A stretch of DNA of 64,000 bases. It comes from an uncultured Bacteroidia bacterium. GTDB taxonomy: Bacteria; Bacteroidota; Bacteroidia; Bacteroidales; F082. Of the stretch, positions 34,760 to 44,886 are shown in pieces (the first letter of the stretch is position 1; every line of letters begins with the position of its first letter). Where the stretch lies: NCBI GenBank assembly GCA_902800965.1, contig CADCGK010000009.1, positions 48,880 through 112,879 of the forward strand, given 5' to 3'. Both the position numbers and the translations under genes were made by a program. Under the pieces are notes generated by a model. That model worked only from the letters and a program-made list of their open reading frames with translations, was not told the DNA's origin and ran no database searches.

Positions 34760-37700
34760 ATGAAGAACCTTTTCTTGAAGATTTTAGCCATTGGCTTGTT
34801 TTTACTGGTAATGCCGTTGTCATTTTACGGCCAGGATAAAAGCAGCAAAATATCCGAAATTAATATCAGCAATTTAAGTACCATTGAGGAGAGGACCTTC
34901 ATGATTCACTCTATCCAAGAGCATGGTTACCTTTGCTTTAGAAACCATGATAAGCCTAATACCATTGATGTGCATGTGCCAAATGATTCTTCTTTGGAAT
35001 TTGAAGATTTCGATTCATTTCTAGAGGAATTATATAATGAATGCGTAGCGTTTTCCTATTTAGACAAAAGCGAACGCGGAGAACTATACGTGCAATGGCG
35101 CCAAGACTTAGACAACGAGGTCAATTTTGCCCTATATGAAAGTTTCACCAAAGGTGTTGCGACTGAGAATGCCACTTGTGAAACCGCGTTGCCTTTCTGC
35201 ACAGACAATGGTGCATACACTTTCCCCGCAGGGGTCAATTCAGGATCGCCCTGCGGAACAACCACACAGGCCTATTGTTCTGAACCTTATTATTGTCCAG
35301 GACACAGCCACGAAGGTTCATATACGAGCTGTCTACACACTTCACCAAATCCAGCATTCTATTATTTAAGAATTGCTACAGCTGGCAGCCTAAACATCAA
35401 AATATATAGTGAGCCAAGAAAAGATATAGATTTTAACTGTTGGGGACCTTTCGAAAACATCGAAAATGCATGCAATCAATTATCATGCAATAACATTGTT
35501 GATTGTAGTTATGAAGGAGGAACTGATGATGAACACTGTCACATCAACAATGCTCAACCTGGCAAATATTATATATTATTGTTAACTAACTATAGCAATG
35601 CTGCTTGCAACATTCATTTTGAAAACATTGGCAGCGGCGCCACCGATTGCGGCATCATGCCTCCATTGGTCAACAACGATGGCCCATATTGTGTTGGTGA
35701 GACCATCACGCTCAACGGCAATGCCCAACAAGGAGCTACTTATAGTTGGTCAGGTCCCGGAGGTTGGACCGCATCTGGCCGAACCGTCACCCGTCCCAAC
35801 TGCACCATGGCCATGTCTGGTGAATACACCTGTACCATCCATGTAGGCAACCAAACCAACAGTGCCTCAACACAAGTTCAAGTCTATGCCGAACCTACCG
35901 CCAATTTCACAGCAGGCACTGGTTGTGTTGGCCAACCCATCCAGTTCACCAACACTTCCACTACTAATCCTTCGGGACAGACCATCACAAGCTATCGTTG
36001 GAACTTTGGCGATGGCCAGACCTCGAACCTACAAAACCCATCCCACACCTACACATCGGCTGGAGCCAAAACCGTAACCCTTACTACAGGCATTGGCAAC
36101 GGTGCCTGTTCCAGCACCAAGACCTTAACTGTCAATGTAGCACCTCAGCCCGTAGCCAATGCAGGATCGGATCAAACCATCATCTATGGCGCCACCGCAC
36201 CCCTAAGTGGATCAGGTGGCGCAGGCTCTTTCAACTACCATTGGGAACCTGCTGACAAGGTGGTCAATCCCAATGCGCAAAATACTCAGACAAAACCACT
36301 TACGGCTCAACAGACTTTCACGCTGACCGTCACCTCTCCTCAGGGCGGTTGCACCGACAGCGACCAAGTGACAATTCATATTGAAGGTAGCGCTATGAGC
36401 ATGGCACCCACCGCCAATCCGACGGCGATTTGTGAAGGCAATTCTTCTCAACTCGAAGCACACGCCGGAGGAGGTGCCAGTACCATCACCTATTCATGGA
36501 CACCTGCCACAGGACTCAACAATACACATATCGCCAACCCAATCGCATCACCAACTACCACTACAACTTATACCTGTACTGCAAACGATGGTTTCACCAC
36601 ACTAACAGAATCAGTTACCGTCACTGTAAACCATCCTGAAAGTGCTCAGGAAACTATTTACATTTGTCCTGGCGACACTTGTAACTGGCACGGCCAAGCC
36701 TACACGGCCGAAGACGACTATCAATTCGACACCGTTACCGCACAAGGATGCGAAAAGACCATCACCTTGCATCTGCGCCATTACCCGTCATATAGCAATG
36801 CACACACAACCACTGCAAGTATCTGTCACGAAGAAGCTCCATACTCTTTCCATGAACACCCATACTATTACACCGGCACCTACTATGAACACTTGCAAAC
36901 CATCCATGGTTGCGACAGCACCGTCTGCCTCAACCTCACCGTCTATCCTGACAATGGTGTTACACCCGACTCTGTGACTGTTTGTCCGGAGCAACTGCCT
37001 TACTATTTCTACGGCGTCCCTTACGACCACGAGGTAGAGGTCACCCATACAGATCATGACATTCACGGATGTGACAGTCTCGTAAAGTTGGTTTTGTCAA
37101 TCAACGAATATTACATGCCAGATATTGACCACCAATACATCGCCTACGATGGCACTCCTTCCTATACATGGCCAGTAAACGGCAAGACCTACACAACTGA
37201 AGGACAATATATCGACACGTTGCCTACCGCCTACTGTCTGGGCGTGTTCCGCCTCGATCTGCACTTCATGCAAGCTCCGGAGCCCAGAATCGAATACGAC
37301 ACCGCTTGCGATAACCACACATGGTGGGTTTCAGATACGCATTACGATTTTGAAATACCTGACGGTTCCATAAGCCATTCTTTTGTCAAACAGCATTTCG
37401 ACGACCTTGCACCCTATCACTTCGAAGACGGCAGACCATGCAGGCAAGAATACCGGTTACATTTGCAAATGTATAAGACCATTGAAAGCATCCTTCCAGT
37501 AGAAAACGAATGCGACTCCGTCACCTGGCAGTTTGGTCACAACGGAGAATCCTACACCTATTTCGAAGATGGCACAGACACAAAAACCATCAAAAGCAAG
37601 AGCTCCTTGATGCATTGTGACAGTATCGTCACGCTCAAGATTCATAACATGATCTATACCCCTGAGCCCGAGATTGTTTGTAACGATAATCTTATTGAAT

Positions 37701-38251
37701 GGCCACACCATCCCATCACAGCAACCGAATTCAATGTGAACAAATACACCTACTCCGTTGAAGATCCTCACGGCACCGACTCTTGGATCAACAGCCAATG
37801 TCAATGGAGCATTTCGAAAGAAAGCTGGCCCATTTCTCCTTCCAGCGACCATCTCTCCTGCGACGTTTACGCCATGGACTGGACAGCTGATACCATTTGG
37901 CTTACCCTCAAAGCAGTCAATCCATGCAAGCCCGATGGCATCATCGCCCAATTCTATCTCAAACCCTCCTTCTACAGCACACAGGAACAAGAATCCTATC
38001 CCGCCTCGGTGAACATCGCCCCCAACCCCAACAGCGGACAAATGCAGTTGCGTTTTGAGAACATGGAAGGCAAGTTGAGCATTAAGGTCTATGGCATCAC
38101 TGGATTGTTACAAGACAGCTTTGAAGTCACCACATCTCAGGCTGGCGAGACCTATGACTACTCCATGAAGCGATTAGTCAATGGAGTGTATTTCTTTGTC
38201 ATTACCGACGGCAAACGAAGCGTTACCAAAAAAGTCGTCATCATCAACTGA
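34760..38251 (+). CDS. Large secreted protein with Ig/PKD-like domains and T9SS type A sorting domain
   Basis: This protein has 1163 aa. A signal peptide (1-24, SFYGQ) and a unique N-terminal part (25-140) are followed by a Cys-rich module (about 141-295: CETALPFCTDNGAYTFPA and others), which resembles modules of other Bacteroidota surface proteins. Next come an Ig-like domain, a PKD domain with SYRWNFGDGQTSN (about 412-424), two more Ig/PKD-like domains, and at least three repeats of about 45 residues each ending HGCDS-x-V or QGCEK-x-I. The CTD begins NIAPNPNSGQMQLRF and ends VTKKVVIIN. It should be exported by the T9SS and anchored at the surface. Binding target unknown. The lipoprotein and barrel genes follow at five- and three-base spacing. 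Confidence 0.88.
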   Translation: MKNLFLKILAIGLFLLVMPLSFYGQDKSSKISEINISNLSTIEERTFMIHSIQEHGYLCFRNHDKPNTIDVHVPNDSSLEFEDFDSFLEELYNECVAFSYLDKSERGELYVQWRQDLDNEVNFALYESFTKGVATENATCETALPFCTDNGAYTFPAGVNSGSPCGTTTQAYCSEPYYCPGHSHEGSYTSCLHTSPNPAFYYLRIATAGSLNIKIYSEPRKDIDFNCWGPFENIENACNQLSCNNIVDCSYEGGTDDEHCHINNAQPGKYYILLLTNYSNAACNIHFENIGSGATDCGIMPPLVNNDGPYCVGETITLNGNAQQGATYSWSGPGGWTASGRTVTRPNCTMAMSGEYTCTIHVGNQTNSASTQVQVYAEPTANFTAGTGCVGQPIQFTNTSTTNPSGQTITSYRWNFGDGQTSNLQNPSHTYTSAGAKTVTLTTGIGNGACSSTKTLTVNVAPQPVANAGSDQTIIYGATAPLSGSGGAGSFNYHWEPADKVVNPNAQNTQTKPLTAQQTFTLTVTSPQGGCTDSDQVTIHIEGSAMSMAPTANPTAICEGNSSQLEAHAGGGASTITYSWTPATGLNNTHIANPIASPTTTTTYTCTANDGFTTLTESVTVTVNHPESAQETIYICPGDTCNWHGQAYTAEDDYQFDTVTAQGCEKTITLHLRHYPSYSNAHTTTASICHEEAPYSFHEHPYYYTGTYYEHLQTIHGCDSTVCLNLTVYPDNGVTPDSVTVCPEQLPYYFYGVPYDHEVEVTHTDHDIHGCDSLVKLVLSINEYYMPDIDHQYIAYDGTPSYTWPVNGKTYTTEGQYIDTLPTAYCLGVFRLDLHFMQAPEPRIEYDTACDNHTWWVSDTHYDFEIPDGSISHSFVKQHFDDLAPYHFEDGRPCRQEYRLHLQMYKTIESILPVENECDSVTWQFGHNGESYTYFEDGTDTKTIKSKSSLMHCDSIVTLKIHNMIYTPEPEIVCNDNLIEWPHHPITATEFNVNKYTYSVEDPHGTDSWINSQCQWSISKESWPISPSSDHLSCDVYAMDWTADTIWLTLKAVNPCKPDGIIAQFYLKPSFYSTQEQESYPASVNIAPNPNSGQMQLRFENMEGKLSIKVYGITGLLQDSFEVTTSQAGETYDYSMKRLVNGVYFFVITDGKRSVTKKVVIIN

Positions 38252-38256
38252 TTTCC

Positions 38257-39012
38257 ATGACCAGAAAGGCTCTCATATTGTTTTCATTCATCCTGTTGGC
38301 TGCGTCTGCCTGTAAAAAGGACGACAAGCCACCCCAGGAGCCCATAGACTATATGGTTCAGACCATCCCCGACATTCATGCTTTATTCAAAGACCATGTC
38401 GATCTGATCGATGCCATGGATACTTTACTACATTTTGGTGACACTCCACCACTGCTCTCGAAACTCATCGAGGACACCACTGACCAACATAAGGACACCG
38501 TTTGGGGCTTTTGCAACGACTCTTTAGTTTTGAAACACTACCATAAGTCAGACCCAAACGCATTCTATCCCGGACCACCTGAGCTGGTTCGCGGAACCTA
38601 CCAATTCTTGTTTGACAACCAACACCGTGGTGTTGCCTCTCTGCATTTCACAAGTATCAATCACGACAACGGGCCAGACGACCATTACATCGAATCAGCC
38701 TCTCGACGTGATTCGGTCTTCATCATGGGAGAAAAACCATATTTCACAGTGTATTTCTTTCAAAAGCTGAAGAAAGATCTTGTGGTTTCAGGCTATCACC
38801 CACAAGATGTCGGAGCCAGACAAGCCTTCATCATTTCAGGAGAAGTCACTGACAATGGCATCAAAGACCTATTCGTTGGATTCAAAGTCTATGGATACGA
38901 CATCCCGACAAGCGCCGGCATAGGAGCGCTCAGCATTGGAGACATTGTGGTTTATTACAGGGATTTCATGCCGTTTACCTATTGGGATACAACACCAAAA
39001 TACACCAATTAA
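38257..39012 (+). CDS. Predicted surface lipoprotein
   Basis: The protein has 251 aa. The N-terminus MTRKALILFSFILLAASAC is a signal peptide with lipobox, with lipidation at Cys19. The residues after it (KKDDK) resemble the Lys/Asp-rich lipoprotein export signal described in Capnocytophaga, so surface exposure is possible. The rest is a mostly beta, Asp- and His-rich domain that I do not recognise. It lies five bases after the large secreted protein and three bases before the PorT-like barrel gene, suggesting that the three products act together at the outer membrane. No function is claimed. Confidence 0.8.
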   Translation: MTRKALILFSFILLAASACKKDDKPPQEPIDYMVQTIPDIHALFKDHVDLIDAMDTLLHFGDTPPLLSKLIEDTTDQHKDTVWGFCNDSLVLKHYHKSDPNAFYPGPPELVRGTYQFLFDNQHRGVASLHFTSINHDNGPDDHYIESASRRDSVFIMGEKPYFTVYFFQKLKKDLVVSGYHPQDVGARQAFIISGEVTDNGIKDLFVGFKVYGYDIPTSAGIGALSIGDIVVYYRDFMPFTYWDTTPKYTN

Positions 39013-39015
39013 AAG

Positions 39016-39861
39016 ATGACCAAAGTCTTTCGCTACATATTGATTCTTGTTCTGCTTCAGCTAGCCGTTGAAGGGAATGCTCAATACAAGAAGCCTTTGT
39101 CATCGCCCAGAAAACAATTGGACAACGCCATGTTCAACATCGGTGTCATTGCTGGCCCCAACTACACGCATTGGCATCATTTCGACGTAGCGCAGGCCGA
39201 CGATTGGTATTTGAAAGATTACGTTCCGGAGTTTCAATTGGGTTACACAGGTGGTTTTTATTTCGAAGCCATCCTGAACAAGCATTTATCGGCCGGACTC
39301 AATGCCATGTATGCAAGGCATCGGGTCAGCATGCATTACATCAATGAACAATTCCCATACGACTGGCACGATGGTCAATTGCTCTACTTGCAACGGCGTT
39401 ATGAGCTCAAAGCCGATTATCACGCCATTGAAGCCTCGTTGCCTGTCACCTTCTATTTCATGAACCCCAAAGACATAGTAAGGCCGTATATCTATGCCGC
39501 CCCACGGTTTTCATACATCGTTGGCGGAGATAATATCTATACCACCATCGACTCTATCCCAAACAAAAAGCCAAAGATCACGTTGTCTGACACCATCCCT
39601 ATCGTACCCGCCAATCACATAATCTTCAATGTGGGAGCCACCATGGGAATTGGAACTCAATTTAGGATCAACACCGATTACTATTATTTCCTCATCAAGT
39701 TAGAGGCGATGGCTACTTGGTATTTCCGAAACTCTTTCACGAAACAACAACTCGAAAATGAGTTTTACAACAAACGTTTTGATGCGGATGCCGCTACAAC
39801 AATCACCTTCATTTTCCCTTTGAAGAAGATACTTAGAGATGCATGTTATATCATGCGATAA
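39016..39861 (+). CDS. PorT-like outer-membrane beta-barrel protein
   Basis: The protein has 281 aa. A signal peptide (1-22, ending GNAQ) is followed by alternating hydrophobic and polar strands such as FNIGVIAGPNYTHW, LGYTGGFYFEAILNKHLSAG and DYYYFLIKLEAMATWYF, as expected for the PorT/OMP_b-brl family of eight-stranded barrels. PorT/SprT is a T9SS component, but many paralogues of unknown role exist and this one is not in a canonical sprT context, so I do not assign the symbol. It is the third gene of the unit beginning at 34760. Confidence 0.7.
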   Translation: MTKVFRYILILVLLQLAVEGNAQYKKPLSSPRKQLDNAMFNIGVIAGPNYTHWHHFDVAQADDWYLKDYVPEFQLGYTGGFYFEAILNKHLSAGLNAMYARHRVSMHYINEQFPYDWHDGQLLYLQRRYELKADYHAIEASLPVTFYFMNPKDIVRPYIYAAPRFSYIVGGDNIYTTIDSIPNKKPKITLSDTIPIVPANHIIFNVGATMGIGTQFRINTDYYYFLIKLEAMATWYFRNSFTKQQLENEFYNKRFDADAATTITFIFPLKKILRDACYIMR

Positions 39862-39909
39862 ACAACTGAAATACAATTTACAAATTATAAACAAATCAAT
39901 AAAGACAAC

Positions 39910-42900
39910 ATGAAAAAAGCATTACTTCAACTGTTCGCCATTGCCTTCCTGGCTCTAACAGTCGAACTCGCCATGGCTCAGACCTACACCTACCCAGTCA
40001 AGGGGCAGCAAGGCTTTTCGCTGACTCAGAAGACCAGGGATGGAATGCACATCAATTATGAGTTGGGGTCTTTCAGCCTCAGCCAACTCGACTACCGTGG
40101 AGAGGAAATGTCGGAAATTTCCATCAAAGGCATCATACTTCCCAATGCTGAAGGGTATCCCAACCTCCCTACTGAAAGTCGTCTGATGGCTATCCCTCAA
40201 GGCGCCAAAGCCACTTTAAACGTCGTTCGTGCAGAAAGACAAGTCATCAAAAATGTCAATATCGCTCCTGCACTCCGTATTCAGGCAGAAAGTGAAGAAC
40301 CAGCTATGGATTACAAGAAAGACATGAAGGTTTATGGCAAAAACGCCTTCTATCCCGAGAATCCTTTTGAAGTGAGCAAGTCATACATCCGTGGCGTGGA
40401 TGCCATCACCGTATCCATTACACCATTCCAGTACAATCCTGTGACTAAAGAACTGGCAGTTTACACTGACATTGAGCTTTCAGTCAACTATGAAGGCGGC
40501 AACGGTCATTTTGGCGAAGACCGTTTGCGTTCACCCTATTGGGATCCCATTCTGGCCGCTGAGCTGATGAACTATGACCAGCTCCCCGTGATCGACTACG
40601 AAGCCCGTATGCAACAATGGTTCCGCGACGGTGCAAACGGTGCCGAATATCTTATTATTACCCCTAACAACGATGCTTGGGCTGAATACGCCAACCAACT
40701 AAAGGAATTCCGTACCCGTCAAGGCATTATTACCGAAGTATATCGCCTGGATGAGATGCCAGCTACAAGCACAGCGGCAATGAAACAATGGTTCCACAAC
40801 GCTTATCATGAATGGGAAATCGCCCCTGTGGCTGTGTGTCTGATGGGTGACCACAGCCTCAATATGGCACAAGGAATCCCGGCTGAGACTACTTCCCACC
40901 CCTACCATGATGTCTGTATCACCGACAATTTCTATGCAGATGCCGAAGGCAACGACAACCTGCCCGACATGGTGTTCTCTCGCCTTGTCGCACAAAACGC
41001 ATCAGAACTACCAGTTTTCGTCAGCAAGCAGATTGAATACGAATATTCCAACCCGAACACGGATGCCAGCTTCTACACCTCCCCCATCACGGCTTTGGGA
41101 TGGCAGACCGAACGTTGGTTCCAAATCTGCTCAGAGGTGTTTGGCGGCTACATGCGCAACCACGGTTACAATCCTCAACGTATCAATTGCATCTATCTGG
41201 GAACGCCAGGTAACATCTGGTCATCGGCTCAAAACACCGAGATGGCGGTAAACTATTTTGGTCCTAACGGCACAGGCTATATTCCTTCCAATCCCCAAGA
41301 TTTGGGCAGCTGGACCGGCGGCACACCTGAGCAAGTGGTTCAAGCCATCAACAGCGGCACTTTTTGGGTGCAGCACCGCGACCATGGCTTGGAAACCGGC
41401 TGGGGAGAACCTGCTGTACGCAACAGCCATATTGATCAGTTGAACAACGTTGGCAAGCTCCCCTTTGTGATGTCCATCAACTGCCAAACAGGCATGTTCA
41501 ACTACACCGGTTCGGGGGGCAACTGCTTTGCCGAGAAATGGATGCGCCACACCTACAACGGCCAAAACGCCGGTGCCGTGGGACTGCTCTGTCCTACTGA
41601 AGTATCTTATTCTTTCGTAAATGACGCTTATGTCTGGGGCGTATATGACCTCTTCGATGGCGACTTCATGCCTTCTTTTGGACCTTACCAGCCCGCAGCA
41701 CCCCAAACAGGCAACTGGCTGCCCGCTTTCGGCAATGTTGCCGGCAAATACTTCCTGGCTCAATGCTCATGGCCTTACAATGTTGACGACAAAGACATCA
41801 CTTACACCATGTTCACCGCCCACTGCGATGCCTTCCTTCGTATTTATAACCAAGTGCCAGTTTCCATGAGTGTCAGCCACCAGAACATTCAGCTCGCAGG
41901 CCTTCAGACGTTCCAAATCACCGCTCCAGAAGGCACAACGATCGCACTCACCAAAGGAGAAGGAGAAAACATGGAGATTGTGGCTGTGGCACAAGCCACT
42001 GGCAGTGTCCAGAATATCACCATTCCAATCCAAGTTCCTCCCACAGTACTCAAACTTACCGTCACTGGCCAAAACTACCTTCGTTATGAGGCCGATATAG
42101 AAGTCATCCCTGCAGACGGACCTTATATCATCATTAATAATTATGAGCTCAGCAACGACATCGTCCAGCTCAACTACGGCGAAGATGCCAGTCTGGACAT
42201 TCAACTCAAGAATGTCGGCAACTCTCAAGCTCCTGCAGGCACCATGACGTTGACTTCTGAGTCCGAATACGTAACCATCACCAACGGCACCATCGACTTC
42301 AACGCCCTCGGGACCAATGAAATCATCAATTTGGAAGAAGCTTTCGGTTTCTCCATTTCAGATGAAGTACCGAACAAGACCAACATTGAGTTTTTAGTGA
42401 CCATCAACAGTGGGGACGATACTTATGAGGGATATCTTACCGTTAAAGCCTATGCACCCGCCTTCGAAATCGGCAATGTCACTATAAATGACTTAGAGGG
42501 CGATGGCAATGGCCGACTTGATCCAGGTGAACTTGTCCAACTCATTTTCACCGTCAAGAACAAAGGAAATGCCGACTCAAGAGCTACCGACGTCTCCCTT
42601 GTAATGAACAATAACTACATGCAGACCACATCCGAACCCACTGTGACCATTAACAGCATCGCTTCTGACGAGACCATCAATGTAGAATACACTGTCTATG
42701 TTGGTAACGCTCCAGCAGGCTATGTCGCAGAATATACTTTAAATGCTGTCTCAGGCGCCTATACCAGTACCTGTGATTACACATCAATCATCGGCTTGAA
42801 TGTTGATGACTTTGAACGGGGAGTAATCGATCCCGATTTATGGGCCAATGACATCTCATATCCATGGACTATATGCAATGACGATCCATACGAGGGACAG

Positions 42901-44817
42901 TATTGTGTAAAATCAGGAGCTATCGGTCACAGCCAAGAGACAATGCTCTCCATCACCTGCGAGATCTCTGAACCCGACTCCATCTCCTTCTATTATAAGG
43001 TGTCGTCTGAAGGTAGCTGGGATAAACTGCACTTTTTCATCGACAATACAGAAATGAACACCTGGTCAGGCAGCATCAGCTGGACCCAAGCCAAACACCC
43101 AGTCAGCGCTGGCACTCACACCTTCAAGTGGAAATATATAAAAGATTCAAGTGTCTCGAGTGGCAGTGATTGCTGTTGGATTGACTATGTCGTTCTTCCC
43201 AAAAACCAAAGCCTTAGGGCTTCTGCCGGTTTAGATGTAGATGTCTGTGGGAATGAGCCCGCACAAATCAACGGATATGCTGCCAACTACACTTCATTAG
43301 AATGGACAACCGCTGGCGACGGCACTTTTGATGATGCCACCAGCCCAACCCCAATCTACACACCTGGTACAGAAGACATCGCTAACGGCAACGTCGTCCT
43401 TACCATGACTGCTCACAAGAATGACGACATCTTGACCGACGACATGACCGTGTCCTTCTTCAGTCCTGTCACCATTGCGTACCCGAATTCATTTACGGAA
43501 ATGAACTACTGCGCCATCAATGAACCTCAGGCCATCGCTGTAGAGGTTGACGGCGAGTACAGCTCGTTCACTTGGACTACATCAGGAACCGGCCTGTTTG
43601 AAAACGCAAATGAGCCGATCACAACCTACACCCCTAGCGAGGAAGATATCATCAATGGCGTCACTCTTACTGCTACAGCAATCTCCAGAGGTTGCGGACC
43701 AGTGTCATTCGAGTATCCTTTTGAGATGAATCCAGCGCCAAGCTTCTCCATGGGTGTCATACCTCCATGTGTTTTTTCATATTGTCAAGGTCAAGACTTC
43801 GTGATGCCAGTCGACATCGATTTCGCCGGTTTTATTGATGGACAGATGACCATTGTGATTAACGGTGAATCTCACACCGTTTGGGAAGGAGAGCCCTTCA
43901 TATTACCAGCCGCCACTCTTGAACCAGGCAGCCATACTGCTCATTTCCAACAGCTTAGTAATGGATTGTGCGATATTGACCTCGATGCCTATTTCTCATT
44001 TAGCATAATAGAAGCTCCGAACCTCACCGTCAACGAAACTTCTTATGAAATCTGCCAAGGCGAGAGTGTCGATATCACGCTCAACATCTCTGGTGGCGAT
44101 CCCGAACAGCCTGAAGCATACACATACACTGTTAGCGGCGAAGGCATTGACCCGATTGAAACCACCGGTGAAAGCTATACCTTAACACTGACGCCTACCA
44201 ATAGCACTGAAATCCATCTCACAAGGATTGCTATGAGCAATCCCGACTGTGGTGATGATTGCTCTTCTGATTTGGACATCACCATTACCGTGAATGTGAT
44301 TCCCACCGACATTGCTCCTGAATTCAGTGGCGATATGCAACTCGATGCACGTGTCACGCCAACTTCAGACTACACGATTACCAACGGCCAACCCTCCAGT
44401 TATCGCATCATTCCTGAAGCAGCCGGCACCTTGGTTCCCTCTGACGACGGCTTGTCTGTCACAGTTACCTGGAACCAATCTTACAAAGGTGAAGCCACGT
44501 TGGTTGCCACACCTATCTCAGAATGCAACGACACGGAAGGCCAATTCAGCATCATGGTAAAGAATTCCACTGATGTCAACGAATGGGAAACCAATGCCAA
44601 GATTTACCCGAACCCGACATCGGAAAAGGTTTATGTGGAAGCCGAAGGCATGACGCAAATCTCCATTTACAACACCGTTGGTCAGCTTGTATATGGCACC
44701 AATGTTAACAACAACAGCGTCAGCATTGACATGACACAATTCCCGGCAGGTTCCTATCTGGTCCGAATCTACACCAACAACGGCGTTTGCATCAGACACC
44801 TTAGCGTCATCAGATGA
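39910..44817 (+). CDS. Gingipain-like cysteine protease (family C25) with T9SS sorting domain
   Basis: A 1635-aa protein. After a signal peptide (1-23, AMAQ) come a C25 propeptide (about 25-235) and the C25 catalytic domain (about 240-640). The catalytic His492 lies in RDHGLETGW and Cys525 in SINCQTGMF; their 33-residue spacing equals that of RgpB (His211, Cys244). Then follow a CARDB-like segment with DLEGDGNGRLDPGE, a cleaved-adhesin-like jelly roll (about 965-1095), several Ig-like domains, and a CTD (AKIYPNPTSEKVYVE to LSVIR). It is probably a secreted, surface-attached endopeptidase; P1 specificity cannot be read. It lies 48 bases after the PorT-like gene and ends before a bidirectional terminator facing porV. 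Confidence 0.93.
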   Translation: MKKALLQLFAIAFLALTVELAMAQTYTYPVKGQQGFSLTQKTRDGMHINYELGSFSLSQLDYRGEEMSEISIKGIILPNAEGYPNLPTESRLMAIPQGAKATLNVVRAERQVIKNVNIAPALRIQAESEEPAMDYKKDMKVYGKNAFYPENPFEVSKSYIRGVDAITVSITPFQYNPVTKELAVYTDIELSVNYEGGNGHFGEDRLRSPYWDPILAAELMNYDQLPVIDYEARMQQWFRDGANGAEYLIITPNNDAWAEYANQLKEFRTRQGIITEVYRLDEMPATSTAAMKQWFHNAYHEWEIAPVAVCLMGDHSLNMAQGIPAETTSHPYHDVCITDNFYADAEGNDNLPDMVFSRLVAQNASELPVFVSKQIEYEYSNPNTDASFYTSPITALGWQTERWFQICSEVFGGYMRNHGYNPQRINCIYLGTPGNIWSSAQNTEMAVNYFGPNGTGYIPSNPQDLGSWTGGTPEQVVQAINSGTFWVQHRDHGLETGWGEPAVRNSHIDQLNNVGKLPFVMSINCQTGMFNYTGSGGNCFAEKWMRHTYNGQNAGAVGLLCPTEVSYSFVNDAYVWGVYDLFDGDFMPSFGPYQPAAPQTGNWLPAFGNVAGKYFLAQCSWPYNVDDKDITYTMFTAHCDAFLRIYNQVPVSMSVSHQNIQLAGLQTFQITAPEGTTIALTKGEGENMEIVAVAQATGSVQNITIPIQVPPTVLKLTVTGQNYLRYEADIEVIPADGPYIIINNYELSNDIVQLNYGEDASLDIQLKNVGNSQAPAGTMTLTSESEYVTITNGTIDFNALGTNEIINLEEAFGFSISDEVPNKTNIEFLVTINSGDDTYEGYLTVKAYAPAFEIGNVTINDLEGDGNGRLDPGELVQLIFTVKNKGNADSRATDVSLVMNNNYMQTTSEPTVTINSIASDETINVEYTVYVGNAPAGYVAEYTLNAVSGAYTSTCDYTSIIGLNVDDFERGVIDPDLWANDISYPWTICNDDPYEGQYCVKSGAIGHSQETMLSITCEISEPDSISFYYKVSSEGSWDKLHFFIDNTEMNTWSGSISWTQAKHPVSAGTHTFKWKYIKDSSVSSGSDCCWIDYVVLPKNQSLRASAGLDVDVCGNEPAQINGYAANYTSLEWTTAGDGTFDDATSPTPIYTPGTEDIANGNVVLTMTAHKNDDILTDDMTVSFFSPVTIAYPNSFTEMNYCAINEPQAIAVEVDGEYSSFTWTTSGTGLFENANEPITTYTPSEEDIINGVTLTATAISRGCGPVSFEYPFEMNPAPSFSMGVIPPCVFSYCQGQDFVMPVDIDFAGFIDGQMTIVINGESHTVWEGEPFILPAATLEPGSHTAHFQQLSNGLCDIDLDAYFSFSIIEAPNLTVNETSYEICQGESVDITLNISGGDPEQPEAYTYTVSGEGIDPIETTGESYTLTLTPTNSTEIHLTRIAMSNPDCGDDCSSDLDITITVNVIPTDIAPEFSGDMQLDARVTPTSDYTITNGQPSSYRIIPEAAGTLVPSDDGLSVTVTWNQSYKGEATLVATPISECNDTEGQFSIMVKNSTDVNEWETNAKIYPNPTSEKVYVEAEGMTQISIYNTVGQLVYGTNVNNNSVSIDMTQFPAGSYLVRIYTNNGVCIRHLSVIR

Positions 44818-44839
44818 CGGTCGTCGTCAAGACGGCACT

Positions 44840-44872
44840 AAAAAAGGCGGCCCTTCGGGTCGCCTTTTTTTT
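44840..44872. terminator. Bidirectional terminator between the C25 protease gene and porV
   Basis: AAAAAGGCG pairs with CGCCTTTTT around an inner CCC-TTC-GGG hairpin, with one G-T wobble. A-run and T-run on the two sides make it usable from both strands, serving the plus-strand protease gene and the minus-strand porU-porV unit. Confidence 0.9.
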
Positions 44873-44886
44873 ATAACCGTTAATGA

